From Sediminibacterium ginsengisoli (GTDB lineage Bacteria; Bacteroidota; Bacteroidia; Chitinophagales; Chitinophagaceae), in the NCBI GenBank assembly GCA_945865545.1, contig CAMBEQ010000019.1, positions 1 through 44,283 of the forward strand: a stretch of 44,283 nucleotides of DNA, given 5' to 3'. Below the pieces are notes generated by a model. The model saw only the letters and a program-made list of their open reading frames with translations. It had not been told where the DNA came from and did not search any database. Positions 37,434-44,283 of the stretch are shown one piece after another (position 1 is the first letter of the stretch; each line of letters opens with the position of its first letter). The translations under genes were made by a program, and so were the position numbers.

Positions 37434-37673
37434 TCAACTGTTTATGTTTAAATTAGGTGCAATAAAAATACTATCAGCCTCGTTCATTCTAAGACTTAAT
37501 TGATAGCCAGCAACCGAAATTGATATTGGATCACCTAATGGCGCAATTTGCTCCACAGTAATTAATTCACCAGGTATACAGCCCATCTCCATTAATTTCA
37601 AAAAGATTTCATCATTTTCAAAAGAATGAATAACGCCCGACTCCCCCATTTTTAACTCAGATAGTTTCTTCAT
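37434..37673 (-). CDS. FeoA-family SH3-like protein
   Basis: A 79-residue cytosolic protein with the FeoA SH3-like barrel: SELKMGESGVIHSF, LKLMEMGCIPGELITVEQ, PISISVAGYQLSLRMNEADSIFI. FeoA is the small partner of the FeoB ferrous-iron permease. No feoB follows; the next gene on this strand is nadD after 18 bases. Many Bacteroidota carry FeoA beside FeoB, so this copy is either separated from its partner or serves another regulatory role. The -7 box just upstream leaves only about ten bases to the ATG, a very short leader. Confidence 0.85.
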   Translation of the reverse strand: MKKLSELKMGESGVIHSFENDEIFLKLMEMGCIPGELITVEQIAPLGDPISISVAGYQLSLRMNEADSIFIAPNLNINS

Positions 37674-37683
37674 AGTAATAATG

Positions 37684-37691
37684 CAAAGATA
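37684..37691 (-). promoter_or_regulatory. -7 promoter element of feoA-nadD
   Basis: TATCTTTG on the minus strand lies ten bases before the feoA ATG; no TTTG is present at the expected -33 distance. Confidence 0.5.
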
Positions 37692-37746
37692 GTTTCTGTT
37701 TTACATAAATAGTTACGAAATTTGGAGCATTGAACAACAATATATT

Positions 37747-38184
37747 ATGAGTTTGAACATCTCTTTTAATAAGGCCGATAAAAATGCAACCCTAGGGAAT
37801 CGTATGGCCCTAAAGGCTTTTATTGAAAGGTCTTTGAGAAAAGAGGGCTTGACTATTGAAACGCTTCAGTATATATTTTGTTCTGACAAATATTTACTAG
37901 GTATCAATAAATCCTATTTAAATCACGACTATTATACAGACATTATCAGTTTTGACCTATCTGAAACCAGGGGCAAACTTATTGGCGAAGTATATATAAG
38001 CATAGATCGAGTAAAAGAGAATGCTAAAACCCACAAAACACTTCTAAACGAGGAGCTATTAAGGGTACTATTCCATGGAGCCTTACATTTTTGTGGTTAT
38101 AAGGATAAAAAACCTGCCGATGCCAAAGAAATGCGCGCCCAGGAGAATAAATGGCTGAAGTCCTACCTAAAATCTGTTTCCTAG
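37747..38184 (+). CDS. ybeY: Endoribonuclease / rRNA maturation factor YbeY
   Basis: A 145-residue UPF0054 protein involved in 16S rRNA 3' processing and ribosome quality control. The strand YYTDIISFDLSE and the metal site are typical, but the usual HGxLHLxGYDH motif reads HGALHFCGYKDK: His110 and His114 are kept while the third ligand position (120) is Asp instead of His. This form is, to my knowledge, common in Bacteroidota, so the protein is probably active. Genomes of this phylum often have ybeY directly followed by mnmG; here a small HNH-type gene and direct repeats lie between them. Confidence 0.92.
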   Translation: MSLNISFNKADKNATLGNRMALKAFIERSLRKEGLTIETLQYIFCSDKYLLGINKSYLNHDYYTDIISFDLSETRGKLIGEVYISIDRVKENAKTHKTLLNEELLRVLFHGALHFCGYKDKKPADAKEMRAQENKWLKSYLKSVS

Positions 38185-38203
38185 TCGGTTCCGCTACAAA
38201 AAC

Positions 38204-38240
38204 GTTCCACATATCACATTAACGTTCTACATTAACAAAA
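38204..38240 (+). repeat. 37-bp direct repeat, copy 1
   Basis: Begins GTTCCACATATCACATTAAC and continues GTTCTACATTAACAAAA. The second copy starts 72 bases later and differs at two positions (AT-AT against GT-GT near base 8-10). Each copy itself holds two related units of the form GTTCyACAT...TAAC. Confidence 0.9.
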
Positions 38241-38275
38241 GGGCCGAGCTTTTTTAATCTTTTTCTTAGTAAAAG

Positions 38276-38312
38276 GTTCCACGTGTCACATTAACGTTCT
38301 ACATTAACAAAA
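38276..38312 (+). repeat. 37-bp direct repeat, copy 2
   Basis: Same as the first copy except two A-to-G changes. It ends six bases before the -7 box of the HNH-type gene, so it covers the -33 region and could be bound by a regulator. Confidence 0.9.
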
Positions 38313-38318
38313 TTTTTA

Positions 38319-38326
38319 TATATTTG
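38319..38326 (+). promoter_or_regulatory. -7 promoter element of the HNH-type gene
   Basis: TATATTTG fits the consensus and lies only six bases before the ATG at 38333, predicting a leaderless or nearly leaderless message. No -33 TTTG is visible; the repeat occupies that place. Confidence 0.4.
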
Positions 38327-38332
38327 TTCCCT

Positions 38333-38686
38333 ATGAGAATTAGAAATCCTAAGGGAAAATACAAAAAAACATGTGGAAAATGTGAAGGACCCATAGAAGA
38401 TGAGCTAATTGGAAGACAAAGATATTGTAGGTCTTGTAAGAACCTTAATACTAAATTAAATCGCAAAAAACATTCAGAGCTTACTGACTTACAAAAGTTG
38501 AAGGCAAATGCAAGATCCTATTTACATGTTTATATAAAAAGAGGTAAAATAATTAAAACCAACTGTATCGTGTGTGATAATTCACAGGTAGAGGCTCATC
38601 ATCATGATTATAATAAACCCTTGGAGGTAGTTTGGTTTTGTAGAAAATGTCATCTAGAACATCATGAGAAAGAACAAGGGCTTTAA
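38333..38686 (+). CDS. Small HNH-endonuclease-like protein with two Cys4 zinc sites
   Basis: A 117-residue basic protein from the ATG at 38333 (a TTG nine bases earlier lies in the promoter box). The first zinc ribbon is Cys14-x2-Cys17 with Cys32-x2-Cys35. The second is Cys78-x2-Cys81 with Cys103-x2-Cys106, enclosing EAHHHDYNKPLEVVWFCRKCH, the HNH-type block known from phage and mobile-element endonucleases. Between them is a lysine-rich helix (about 40-75). It is likely a DNA-binding or nicking protein; an intact nuclease active site is plausible (His89-His91, Asp92, His107) but not proven. It stands alone between housekeeping genes and its upstream region holds 37-bp repeats, suggesting a small acquired islet. 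Confidence 0.72.
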   Translation: MRIRNPKGKYKKTCGKCEGPIEDELIGRQRYCRSCKNLNTKLNRKKHSELTDLQKLKANARSYLHVYIKRGKIIKTNCIVCDNSQVEAHHHDYNKPLEVVWFCRKCHLEHHEKEQGL

Positions 38687-38706
38687 TTAATATTGGCTTT
38701 AATTGA

Positions 38707-38738
38707 ATTGCTTGGTATTCAATCCAGGCTTATCTTTG
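38707..38738 (+). promoter_or_regulatory. Promoter of mnmG
   Basis: ATTG (-33) and TATCTTTG (-7) are 20 bases apart, the same spacing as at tRNA-Phe. The -7 box ends nine bases before the ATG at 38748, so the leader is very short. Confidence 0.65.
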
Positions 38739-38747
38739 CACACTTAT

Positions 38748-40616
38748 ATGTTTCCCAAATACAATGTCATAGTAGTAGGTGCCGGTCATGCAGGATGTGA
38801 AGCAGCAGCAGCGGCAGCCAATATGGGGTCCAAAGTTTTATTGGTCACCATGAATATGCAAACCATTGCCCAAATGAGTTGTAACCCCGCCATGGGTGGA
38901 ATTGCAAAGGGACAGATTGTAAGGGAAATTGATGCTTTAGGTGGATATAGCGGTATCGTGACCGATCTAAGTACGATACAGTTTAGAATGCTTAACAAAA
39001 GCAAGGGGCCAGCAATGTGGAGCCCCAGAGCCCAAAACGACCGACAATTATTTGCTAGTAAATGGAGGGAGATGTTGGAAAACACCCCGAATGTAGATTT
39101 TTACCAGGATTCTGTAAATGAACTGATCATTAAGAACGATAAAGCTTGTGGCGTCATCACCAGTTTAGGTCACAAAATTGAGTCAGATGCTGTTATTATA
39201 ACTAGTGGAACCTTTCTAAACGGAATTATTCATATAGGGGAAAAACAAATTGGTGGTGGTAGAGTAGCAGAAAAAGCAGCTACCGGTATCACTGAACAGT
39301 TAGTTTCCTTTGGATTAGAATCGGACCGATTAAAAACAGGAACTCCCCCAAGGGTAGATGGACGTAGTTTAGACTATTCTAAAATGGAAGAACAAAAGGG
39401 GGATGAGGAAATAGTAGGTTTCTCGTATATGGATATACCAAGGATTAAAGCAAAAGACCAGCGTTCTTGTTGGATAACCTATACCGATAATATTGTTCAC
39501 GATGTATTAAGAACAGGATTTGATCGTAGTCCAATGTATCAGGGTCGAATTGAAGGCGTAGGTCCAAGGTATTGTCCTAGTATAGAAGATAAAATTAATC
39601 GCTTTGCCGATAGAGAGCGTCATCAGTTATTTGTAGAACCAGAAGGTTGGAATACCGTTGAAATATATGTAAACGGATTTAGCACCAGTTTACCAGAAGA
39701 AGTTCAATACGAAGCTCTTCGTAGAGTTCCAGGATTTGAAAATGCTCGTATGTTCCGTCCAGGTTACGCCATTGAATACGATTATTTTCAACCTACTCAA
39801 TTAACTTATACGCTAGAAACAAAAGCTATAAAAAACTTATATTTCGCTGGACAAATTAATGGTACAACGGGTTATGAGGAAGCAGCCTGTCAGGGTATTA
39901 TGGCTGGTATCAATGCTCATTTAAAAATAAATAATAAAGAGCCTTTAATTCTAAAAAGAAGTGACGCTTATATAGGTGTTTTAATTGATGATCTTATCAG
40001 TAAAGGAACCAACGAACCTTACAGAATGTTTACCTCTCGTGCTGAATTTAGAACCCTATTAAGACAAGACAATGCAGATCTAAGATTAACCGAACTTAGT
40101 CATCAACTTGGTTTCGCAGGTGCCGATAGAATGCGAAAAGTAGAACAAAAAACAAATGAAGTTGCTGCTATTAAAACCATACTTTCTAATCAAACAATTA
40201 TACCTGATGAAGTAAATGGTTTTTTAAATAGTATTGATTCGATGGTCATAACAGAAAAACAAAAAGCTTCGAAACTCTTACTGCGACCGAATATTAGCCT
40301 AAATCAAGTGATTGAAAACTGCACTGAATTAAAAGAAAAATTAGCAGAGAAAGTAATAGATCATTTAGAGCAAGCCGAAATACAAATAAAGTACGAACGA
40401 TATATTGAAAAAGAAAAGGAAATCGTGGATCGTATGTTAACCCTAGAAAATAAAATGATTCCCGATAATTTTGATTACGATAAATTATCTGCGCTCTCTA
40501 TTGAGGCCTTACAAAAATTCAAAAAAATTCGTCCTATTACTATTGGTCAAGCTAGTAGAATAAGCGGCGTAAATCCTAGCGATATCCAAATACTGATGGT
40601 TTTTATTGGTCGTTAA
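38748..40616 (+). CDS. mnmG: tRNA uridine-5-carboxymethylaminomethyl modification enzyme MnmG (GidA)
   Basis: A 622-residue FAD enzyme that, with MnmE, installs the cmnm5 group on U34 of several tRNAs. The start at 38748 is set by the promoter just upstream; the longer TTG-started frame at 38703 would run through it. The FAD-binding GAGHAGCEAA is at residues 11-20; other landmarks are CNPAMGGIAKGQIVREIDALGG, GTFLNGIIHIGE, RLKTGTPPRVDGRS and YFAGQINGTTGYEEAACQGIMAGINA. The C-terminal helical domain (about 480-622) binds MnmE and tRNA. It is followed by a gap of 118 bases with no visible feature before the amidohydrolase. Confidence 0.97.
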   Translation: MFPKYNVIVVGAGHAGCEAAAAAANMGSKVLLVTMNMQTIAQMSCNPAMGGIAKGQIVREIDALGGYSGIVTDLSTIQFRMLNKSKGPAMWSPRAQNDRQLFASKWREMLENTPNVDFYQDSVNELIIKNDKACGVITSLGHKIESDAVIITSGTFLNGIIHIGEKQIGGGRVAEKAATGITEQLVSFGLESDRLKTGTPPRVDGRSLDYSKMEEQKGDEEIVGFSYMDIPRIKAKDQRSCWITYTDNIVHDVLRTGFDRSPMYQGRIEGVGPRYCPSIEDKINRFADRERHQLFVEPEGWNTVEIYVNGFSTSLPEEVQYEALRRVPGFENARMFRPGYAIEYDYFQPTQLTYTLETKAIKNLYFAGQINGTTGYEEAACQGIMAGINAHLKINNKEPLILKRSDAYIGVLIDDLISKGTNEPYRMFTSRAEFRTLLRQDNADLRLTELSHQLGFAGADRMRKVEQKTNEVAAIKTILSNQTIIPDEVNGFLNSIDSMVITEKQKASKLLLRPNISLNQVIENCTELKEKLAEKVIDHLEQAEIQIKYERYIEKEKEIVDRMLTLENKMIPDNFDYDKLSALSIEALQKFKKIRPITIGQASRISGVNPSDIQILMVFIGR

Positions 40617-40734
40617 ATTCTATAGATTCCCTTCCTTTAAGCCACTCATCAAAAAATATTATTTCACCGCTTTTTAACAAGCAGTTTTTAGTAGCTTTAT
40701 AATCTTAATTTAAAAGCATTAAAATATAAAGCTT

Positions 40735-43700
40735 ATGAAAAAGATTTTTCTTTGGTTATTTCTTGTTGGCCTATTCAATTATGCAAACGCCCAAGAAAGT
40801 TTTCCAATTAATGGCATTCGTGATATTCGTACAGGCTTATATGCTTTTACGAATGCGACTATTATTCAAAATGAAAAAACAAAGCTTGAAAAAGCAACCT
40901 TATTAATTAAACAAGGTAAAATAATTGCCGTAGGCACTAGTGTCACCATTCCAAAAGATGCGATTGTGGTGGACTGTGCGGGTAAATTTATATATCCTTC
41001 TTTTGTAGACCCTTTCACCGACTATGGAGCAGGTCAAGCAAAAAAACCAGCAGCCACTTTCAACTATGGAGGTCCTGGACAATTCCTCTCCAATAAGCCT
41101 GGTGCTTATAACTGGAATCAAGCCATTAAACCAGAAGTAAATGCTTCTGATGTATTTTCTATAGATGAAGCTGTTGCGAAAAGTTTCAGAGCCAATGGAT
41201 TTGGGGCTGTTTTTACACATATTAAAGATGGTATCTCAAGAGGAACCGGTGCGGTGGTAACACTAGCTACCGAAAACAATAATCAAGCCTTGCTAAAAAC
41301 AAAGGCTGCAGCAGTCTATTCTTTTGAAAAAGGGTCTTCAACACAATCCTATCCATCAAGCTTAATTGGAAGTATTGCCTTATTGCGTCAAACCTATTTA
41401 GATGCAAAGTGGTATCAAACAAAACCAGTTGGTGAGGGTGCTAACCTTTCATTAGAAGCATGGAACAGTATTCAAAATATGCCTCAAATTTTTGCTGCTG
41501 ATGATAAATGGAGTACAGTTAGAGCAGACAGATTAGGGGATGAGTTTGGAGTACAATATATAATTAAGGGTGGCGATAATGGTTATCAAAGAATAGAGGA
41601 GATTGTAAAAACCAAAGCTGGCTATATATTAAATGTAGACTTTCCTGATGCAATGGATGTCGAAGATCCAAACGATGCGCGTTTTGTCTCTTTAGCAGAT
41701 ATGAAACACTGGGAATTAGCCCCTACTAATTTGGCAGCCTTTGAAAAAGCAAATGTATCATTTAGTATTAGTAGTTCAGATTTAAAAGATAGTAAAAACT
41801 TTTTAGCCAATATTAAAAAAGCAATTCGCTTTGGTTTGTCTGAATCAAAAGCATTGGAGGCTTTAACAAAAACTCCAGCAACCATGTTAGGTGTTTACGA
41901 TCAGGTGGGATCTTTAGAAATGGGCAAGTTGGCTAATTTTATAATTACTACAGAACCCATATTTGCAACCAATGCAAAAATTATTGAGAACTGGGTGCAA
42001 GGAAATAAATATGATGTAACCAGTAGTGAGTGGAATAATTATGCCGGTAAATATAAATTAACATTAAATGTTGGCGGAACCAAAACCGATTATAATTTAG
42101 AAGTTAAAAAAGATTTATCTGCCTCTATTATTGGTACAGACACTTTAACTGCAAAAATTTCCATCAATGAATCTTTGGTTAAAATTTCTTTCCCTAATAA
42201 AAAAGCAAAGGGTGCAGAACAAATTAGATTGGGTGGTGCGATTGTAGGTGCTAACTGGTCTGGAATTGGAACCGATCCTGCTGGTAATAAAAACACATGG
42301 ACAGTATCATTAGTAGGTCCTTTAACAGCAACAGCAGATACTAAGAAAAACATCGATACTTTAAAACCACTTGCTAAAATTACATTTCCGTTTGCAGGTT
42401 TTGGAAATGAAAAAATTCCTAGTCAAGAAACTATCTTAATTAAAAACGCTACTGTTTGGACCAATGAAAAAGAAGGTATCTTAAATAACACAGATGTTTT
42501 ATTAAAGAATGGTAAAATTGCTAAACTAGGTAAAGACATTAACGAAGCGGGTGCGAAAGTTATTGATGGTACTGGCAAACATTTAAGCGCAGGCGTCATT
42601 GATGAGCACTCACATATTGGCGCCCTTTCTATCAACGAAGGAGGGCAATCTGTAACAAGTGAGGTACGTATTGCAGATAATTTAAATCCAGAAGACATTA
42701 ATATCTATCGTCAATTAAGCGGTGGGGTTACTTCTTCACATATATTACATGGCTCTGCTAATACCATTGGTGGGCAAACTCAATTAATTAAATTAAAATG
42801 GGGTGCCAGCGATCAAGATTTAAAATTTGCAGGAGCAGATGGATTTATAAAATTCGCTTTAGGTGAAAACGTAAAAAGAACCACTAGCACAAGCAATAAC
42901 CGCTACCCTGATACAAGAATGGGTGTGGAAGAGGTATTGAACGATGCATTTGATAGGGCATTAGACTATCAAAAAGCAATGAAAGAAAATCCCAATACTA
43001 GAAGAGACCTTGAATTAGATGCATTAGTAGAGATTTTAAATAAAAAGCGATTCATTACTTGTCACTCTTATGTACAACCTGAAATTACTTATATGATGCG
43101 TATTGGTGATAAATATGGTTTTACGGTGAATACCTTCACGCATATATTAGAAGGATTTAAAGTGGCTGATAAAATGAAAAAGCATGGTTCAAGCGCTTCG
43201 ACTTTCTCTGACTGGTTTATGTATAAAACAGAAGTACAAGACGCTACTGGTTATAATGCTGCCATTATGCAAAAAGTGGGTTTAAATGTTTGTATTAACT
43301 CCGATGATGCAGAAATGGCTAGAAGATTAAATCAAGAAGCTGCGAAGGCGGTTAAATATGGAGGGGTGTCTGAAGAGGAAGCGCTAAAAATGGTAACAAT
43401 TAATCCTGCAAAAGCATTACACGTTGCAGATAAAGTAGGAAGTATTAAAACAGGAAAAGATGCAGATGTGGTTTTGTGGTCAGATAATCCCTTAAGTATT
43501 TATGCAAAATCTTTATACACTATCGTAGATGGTTCTATTTATTTTGATAGAGAAAAAGACGAAGCCATGCACAAAGAGGTGGCGGCCGAAAAAACACGCT
43601 TAACCCAAAAAATGTTAGGAGAGAAAAAGGCGGGGGGCCCTACAACACCAGCAACACCAAGTTATCAAGTACTATTAACTTGTGGGGATCATGACCACGA

Positions 43701-43740
43701 AGACGAAATGATTACTATTTACGAAACTCAAAAAGATTAA
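40735..43740 (+). CDS. Exported two-domain amidohydrolase
   Basis: A 1001-residue protein with a signal peptide (MKKIFLWLFLVGLFNYANAQ). Two amidohydrolase-like halves are visible. The N-terminal half (about 25-430) keeps the TIIQNEKTKLEKATLLIKQGKIIAVG opening and the ALTKTPATMLGVYDQVGSLEMGKLANFII ending, but the metal-binding HxH position reads VDPFTDYG, so it is probably inactive. The C-terminal half (about 565-950) carries His625-Ser-His627 (IDEHSHIG), His777, His803 and Asp857, a complete set of metal ligands. A His/Asp-rich tail (CGDHDHEDE) ends the protein. It may be an imidazolonepropionase- or dipeptidase-like hydrolase acting in the periplasm. A second amidohydrolase gene starts 3 bases after its stop, so they are surely co-transcribed. 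Confidence 0.85.
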   Translation: MKKIFLWLFLVGLFNYANAQESFPINGIRDIRTGLYAFTNATIIQNEKTKLEKATLLIKQGKIIAVGTSVTIPKDAIVVDCAGKFIYPSFVDPFTDYGAGQAKKPAATFNYGGPGQFLSNKPGAYNWNQAIKPEVNASDVFSIDEAVAKSFRANGFGAVFTHIKDGISRGTGAVVTLATENNNQALLKTKAAAVYSFEKGSSTQSYPSSLIGSIALLRQTYLDAKWYQTKPVGEGANLSLEAWNSIQNMPQIFAADDKWSTVRADRLGDEFGVQYIIKGGDNGYQRIEEIVKTKAGYILNVDFPDAMDVEDPNDARFVSLADMKHWELAPTNLAAFEKANVSFSISSSDLKDSKNFLANIKKAIRFGLSESKALEALTKTPATMLGVYDQVGSLEMGKLANFIITTEPIFATNAKIIENWVQGNKYDVTSSEWNNYAGKYKLTLNVGGTKTDYNLEVKKDLSASIIGTDTLTAKISINESLVKISFPNKKAKGAEQIRLGGAIVGANWSGIGTDPAGNKNTWTVSLVGPLTATADTKKNIDTLKPLAKITFPFAGFGNEKIPSQETILIKNATVWTNEKEGILNNTDVLLKNGKIAKLGKDINEAGAKVIDGTGKHLSAGVIDEHSHIGALSINEGGQSVTSEVRIADNLNPEDINIYRQLSGGVTSSHILHGSANTIGGQTQLIKLKWGASDQDLKFAGADGFIKFALGENVKRTTSTSNNRYPDTRMGVEEVLNDAFDRALDYQKAMKENPNTRRDLELDALVEILNKKRFITCHSYVQPEITYMMRIGDKYGFTVNTFTHILEGFKVADKMKKHGSSASTFSDWFMYKTEVQDATGYNAAIMQKVGLNVCINSDDAEMARRLNQEAAKAVKYGGVSEEEALKMVTINPAKALHVADKVGSIKTGKDADVVLWSDNPLSIYAKSLYTIVDGSIYFDREKDEAMHKEVAAEKTRLTQKMLGEKKAGGPTTPATPSYQVLLTCGDHDHEDEMITIYETQKD

Positions 43741-43743
43741 TAT

Positions 43744-44283
43744 ATGCAAAAGAAATATACCACCCTATTGATTGTATCTCTTGCGCTTTTACAATTAAAA
43801 GCAAGTGCTCAGGAAACAGTATATCCTGTAGGTCCGCAAGCGGGTCCAATTGTTATTACGCATGCAACTGTGCATGTGGGTAACGGAACTGTATTAACCG
43901 ACGCATCGGTTAGTTTTGATAAAGGAAAAATTACAGGCGTAGGCGCTTCTGTATCTACTACAGGCGCAAAAATTATAGATGCAACAGGTAAGCAAGTGTA
44001 TCCTGGTTTAATTGTTCCACTTTCTAGTTTAGGTTTAAGAGAAATTAATAGTGGTGTGCGCGGTAGCAACGATTTTCAAGAAATTGGTGAAAACAATGCA
44101 AACATAAGAACCATTGTCTCTTACAATACCGATTCTAAAGTCATTAATGTACTACGCGCTAACGGTGTACTACTTGCACATGTGGCACCGATGGGAGCGC
44201 TTGTTGAAGGAAGTTCCTCTGTTGTACAATTAGACGCCTGGAATTATGAAGACGCAGCTTACAAAACAGACATTGGTATGTTT
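43744..44283 (+). CDS. Second amidohydrolase-like exported protein, cut by window end
   Basis: The first 180 residues are in the window, starting at the ATG three bases after the preceding stop. A signal peptide (MQKKYTTLLIVSLALLQLKASAQ) leads into the amidohydrolase entry IVITHATVHVGNGTVLTDASV, then GKQVYPGLIVPLSSLGLREI. In active enzymes this last part reads PGLIDxHxH; here it is IVPLSSLG, so the usual first metal ligands are missing. It may be a non-catalytic partner of the upstream two-domain protein, which itself has one defective and one intact half. The stop is outside the window. Confidence 0.82.
   Translation, partial: MQKKYTTLLIVSLALLQLKASAQETVYPVGPQAGPIVITHATVHVGNGTVLTDASVSFDKGKITGVGASVSTTGAKIIDATGKQVYPGLIVPLSSLGLREINSGVRGSNDFQEIGENNANIRTIVSYNTDSKVINVLRANGVLLAHVAPMGALVEGSSSVVQLDAWNYEDAAYKTDIGMF

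Noticed and set aside
38204..38312. Geometry like a minimal CRISPR array (37-bp repeats, 35-bp spacer)
   Set aside because: Only two copies, the repeats have internal sub-repeats and two mismatches, there is no cas gene, and they sit in a promoter region.

Overview
The window looks like a chromosomal segment of a Bacteroidota bacterium, probably a Chitinophagaceae-type (Sediminibacterium/Chitinophaga-like) free-living degrader. The support is an AT-rich sequence, A-rich leaders without clear Shine-Dalgarno sites, several promoters of the Bacteroidota form TAnnTTTG with an upstream TTTG/nTTG, a CarboxypepD_reg-TonB receptor, and many secreted proteins whose signal peptides end in ...AQ. Taxonomy is inferred from style and gene content only.

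Layout. 1-4.4 kb: the 3' end of a DUF1080 (3-keto-disaccharide hydrolase-like) gene, a shared terminator, a TonB-dependent receptor and a class IV aminotransferase. 4.7-8.4 kb: a membrane 4Fe-4S protein, a sodium/solute symporter and a complete myo-inositol oxygenase, read as an inositol-uptake and oxidation module. 8.5-19.4 kb: a minus-strand run of exported proteins (M1 peptidase, BNR-propeller protein, GH95 alpha-L-fucosidase, M14 peptidase) plus one cytoplasmic HD hydrolase. 19.6-28.3 kb: plus-strand genes for a tiny membrane protein, a beta-lactamase-fold hydrolase, a GH9 glucanase, a second DUF1080 protein, a TauE/SafE permease, L-serine dehydratase and a geranylgeranyl-reductase-like flavoprotein. 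A decayed carboxylesterase gene lies between the GH9 and DUF1080 genes. 28.3-32.3 kb: a minus-strand operon of a 2-keto-3-deoxy-sugar-acid dehydratase-like FAH protein, a GntP permease and a GH39-type glycosidase.

32.4-40.6 kb is mostly housekeeping: tRNA-Phe with its own promoter and terminator, an EamA transporter coupled to asnS, rho with a long disordered N-terminus and an unusual 3' palindrome, nadD, feoA, ybeY and mnmG. A small two-zinc-cluster HNH-type gene, preceded by two 37-bp direct repeats, sits between ybeY and mnmG. 40.7-44.3 kb holds a two-domain exported amidohydrolase and the start of a second one whose metal-binding motif is degenerate.

Working together: the glycosidases (GH95, GH9, GH39), DUF1080 proteins, symporter/MIOX pair and GntP/FAH operon describe scavenging of plant or algal glycans and their polyols and sugar acids. 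The M1, M14, BNR and amidohydrolase proteins suggest parallel peptide scavenging. I found no CRISPR-Cas, prophage or clear defence system. The observations most worth following are the HNH/repeat islet, the inositol module, the carboxylesterase remnant and the rho locus.
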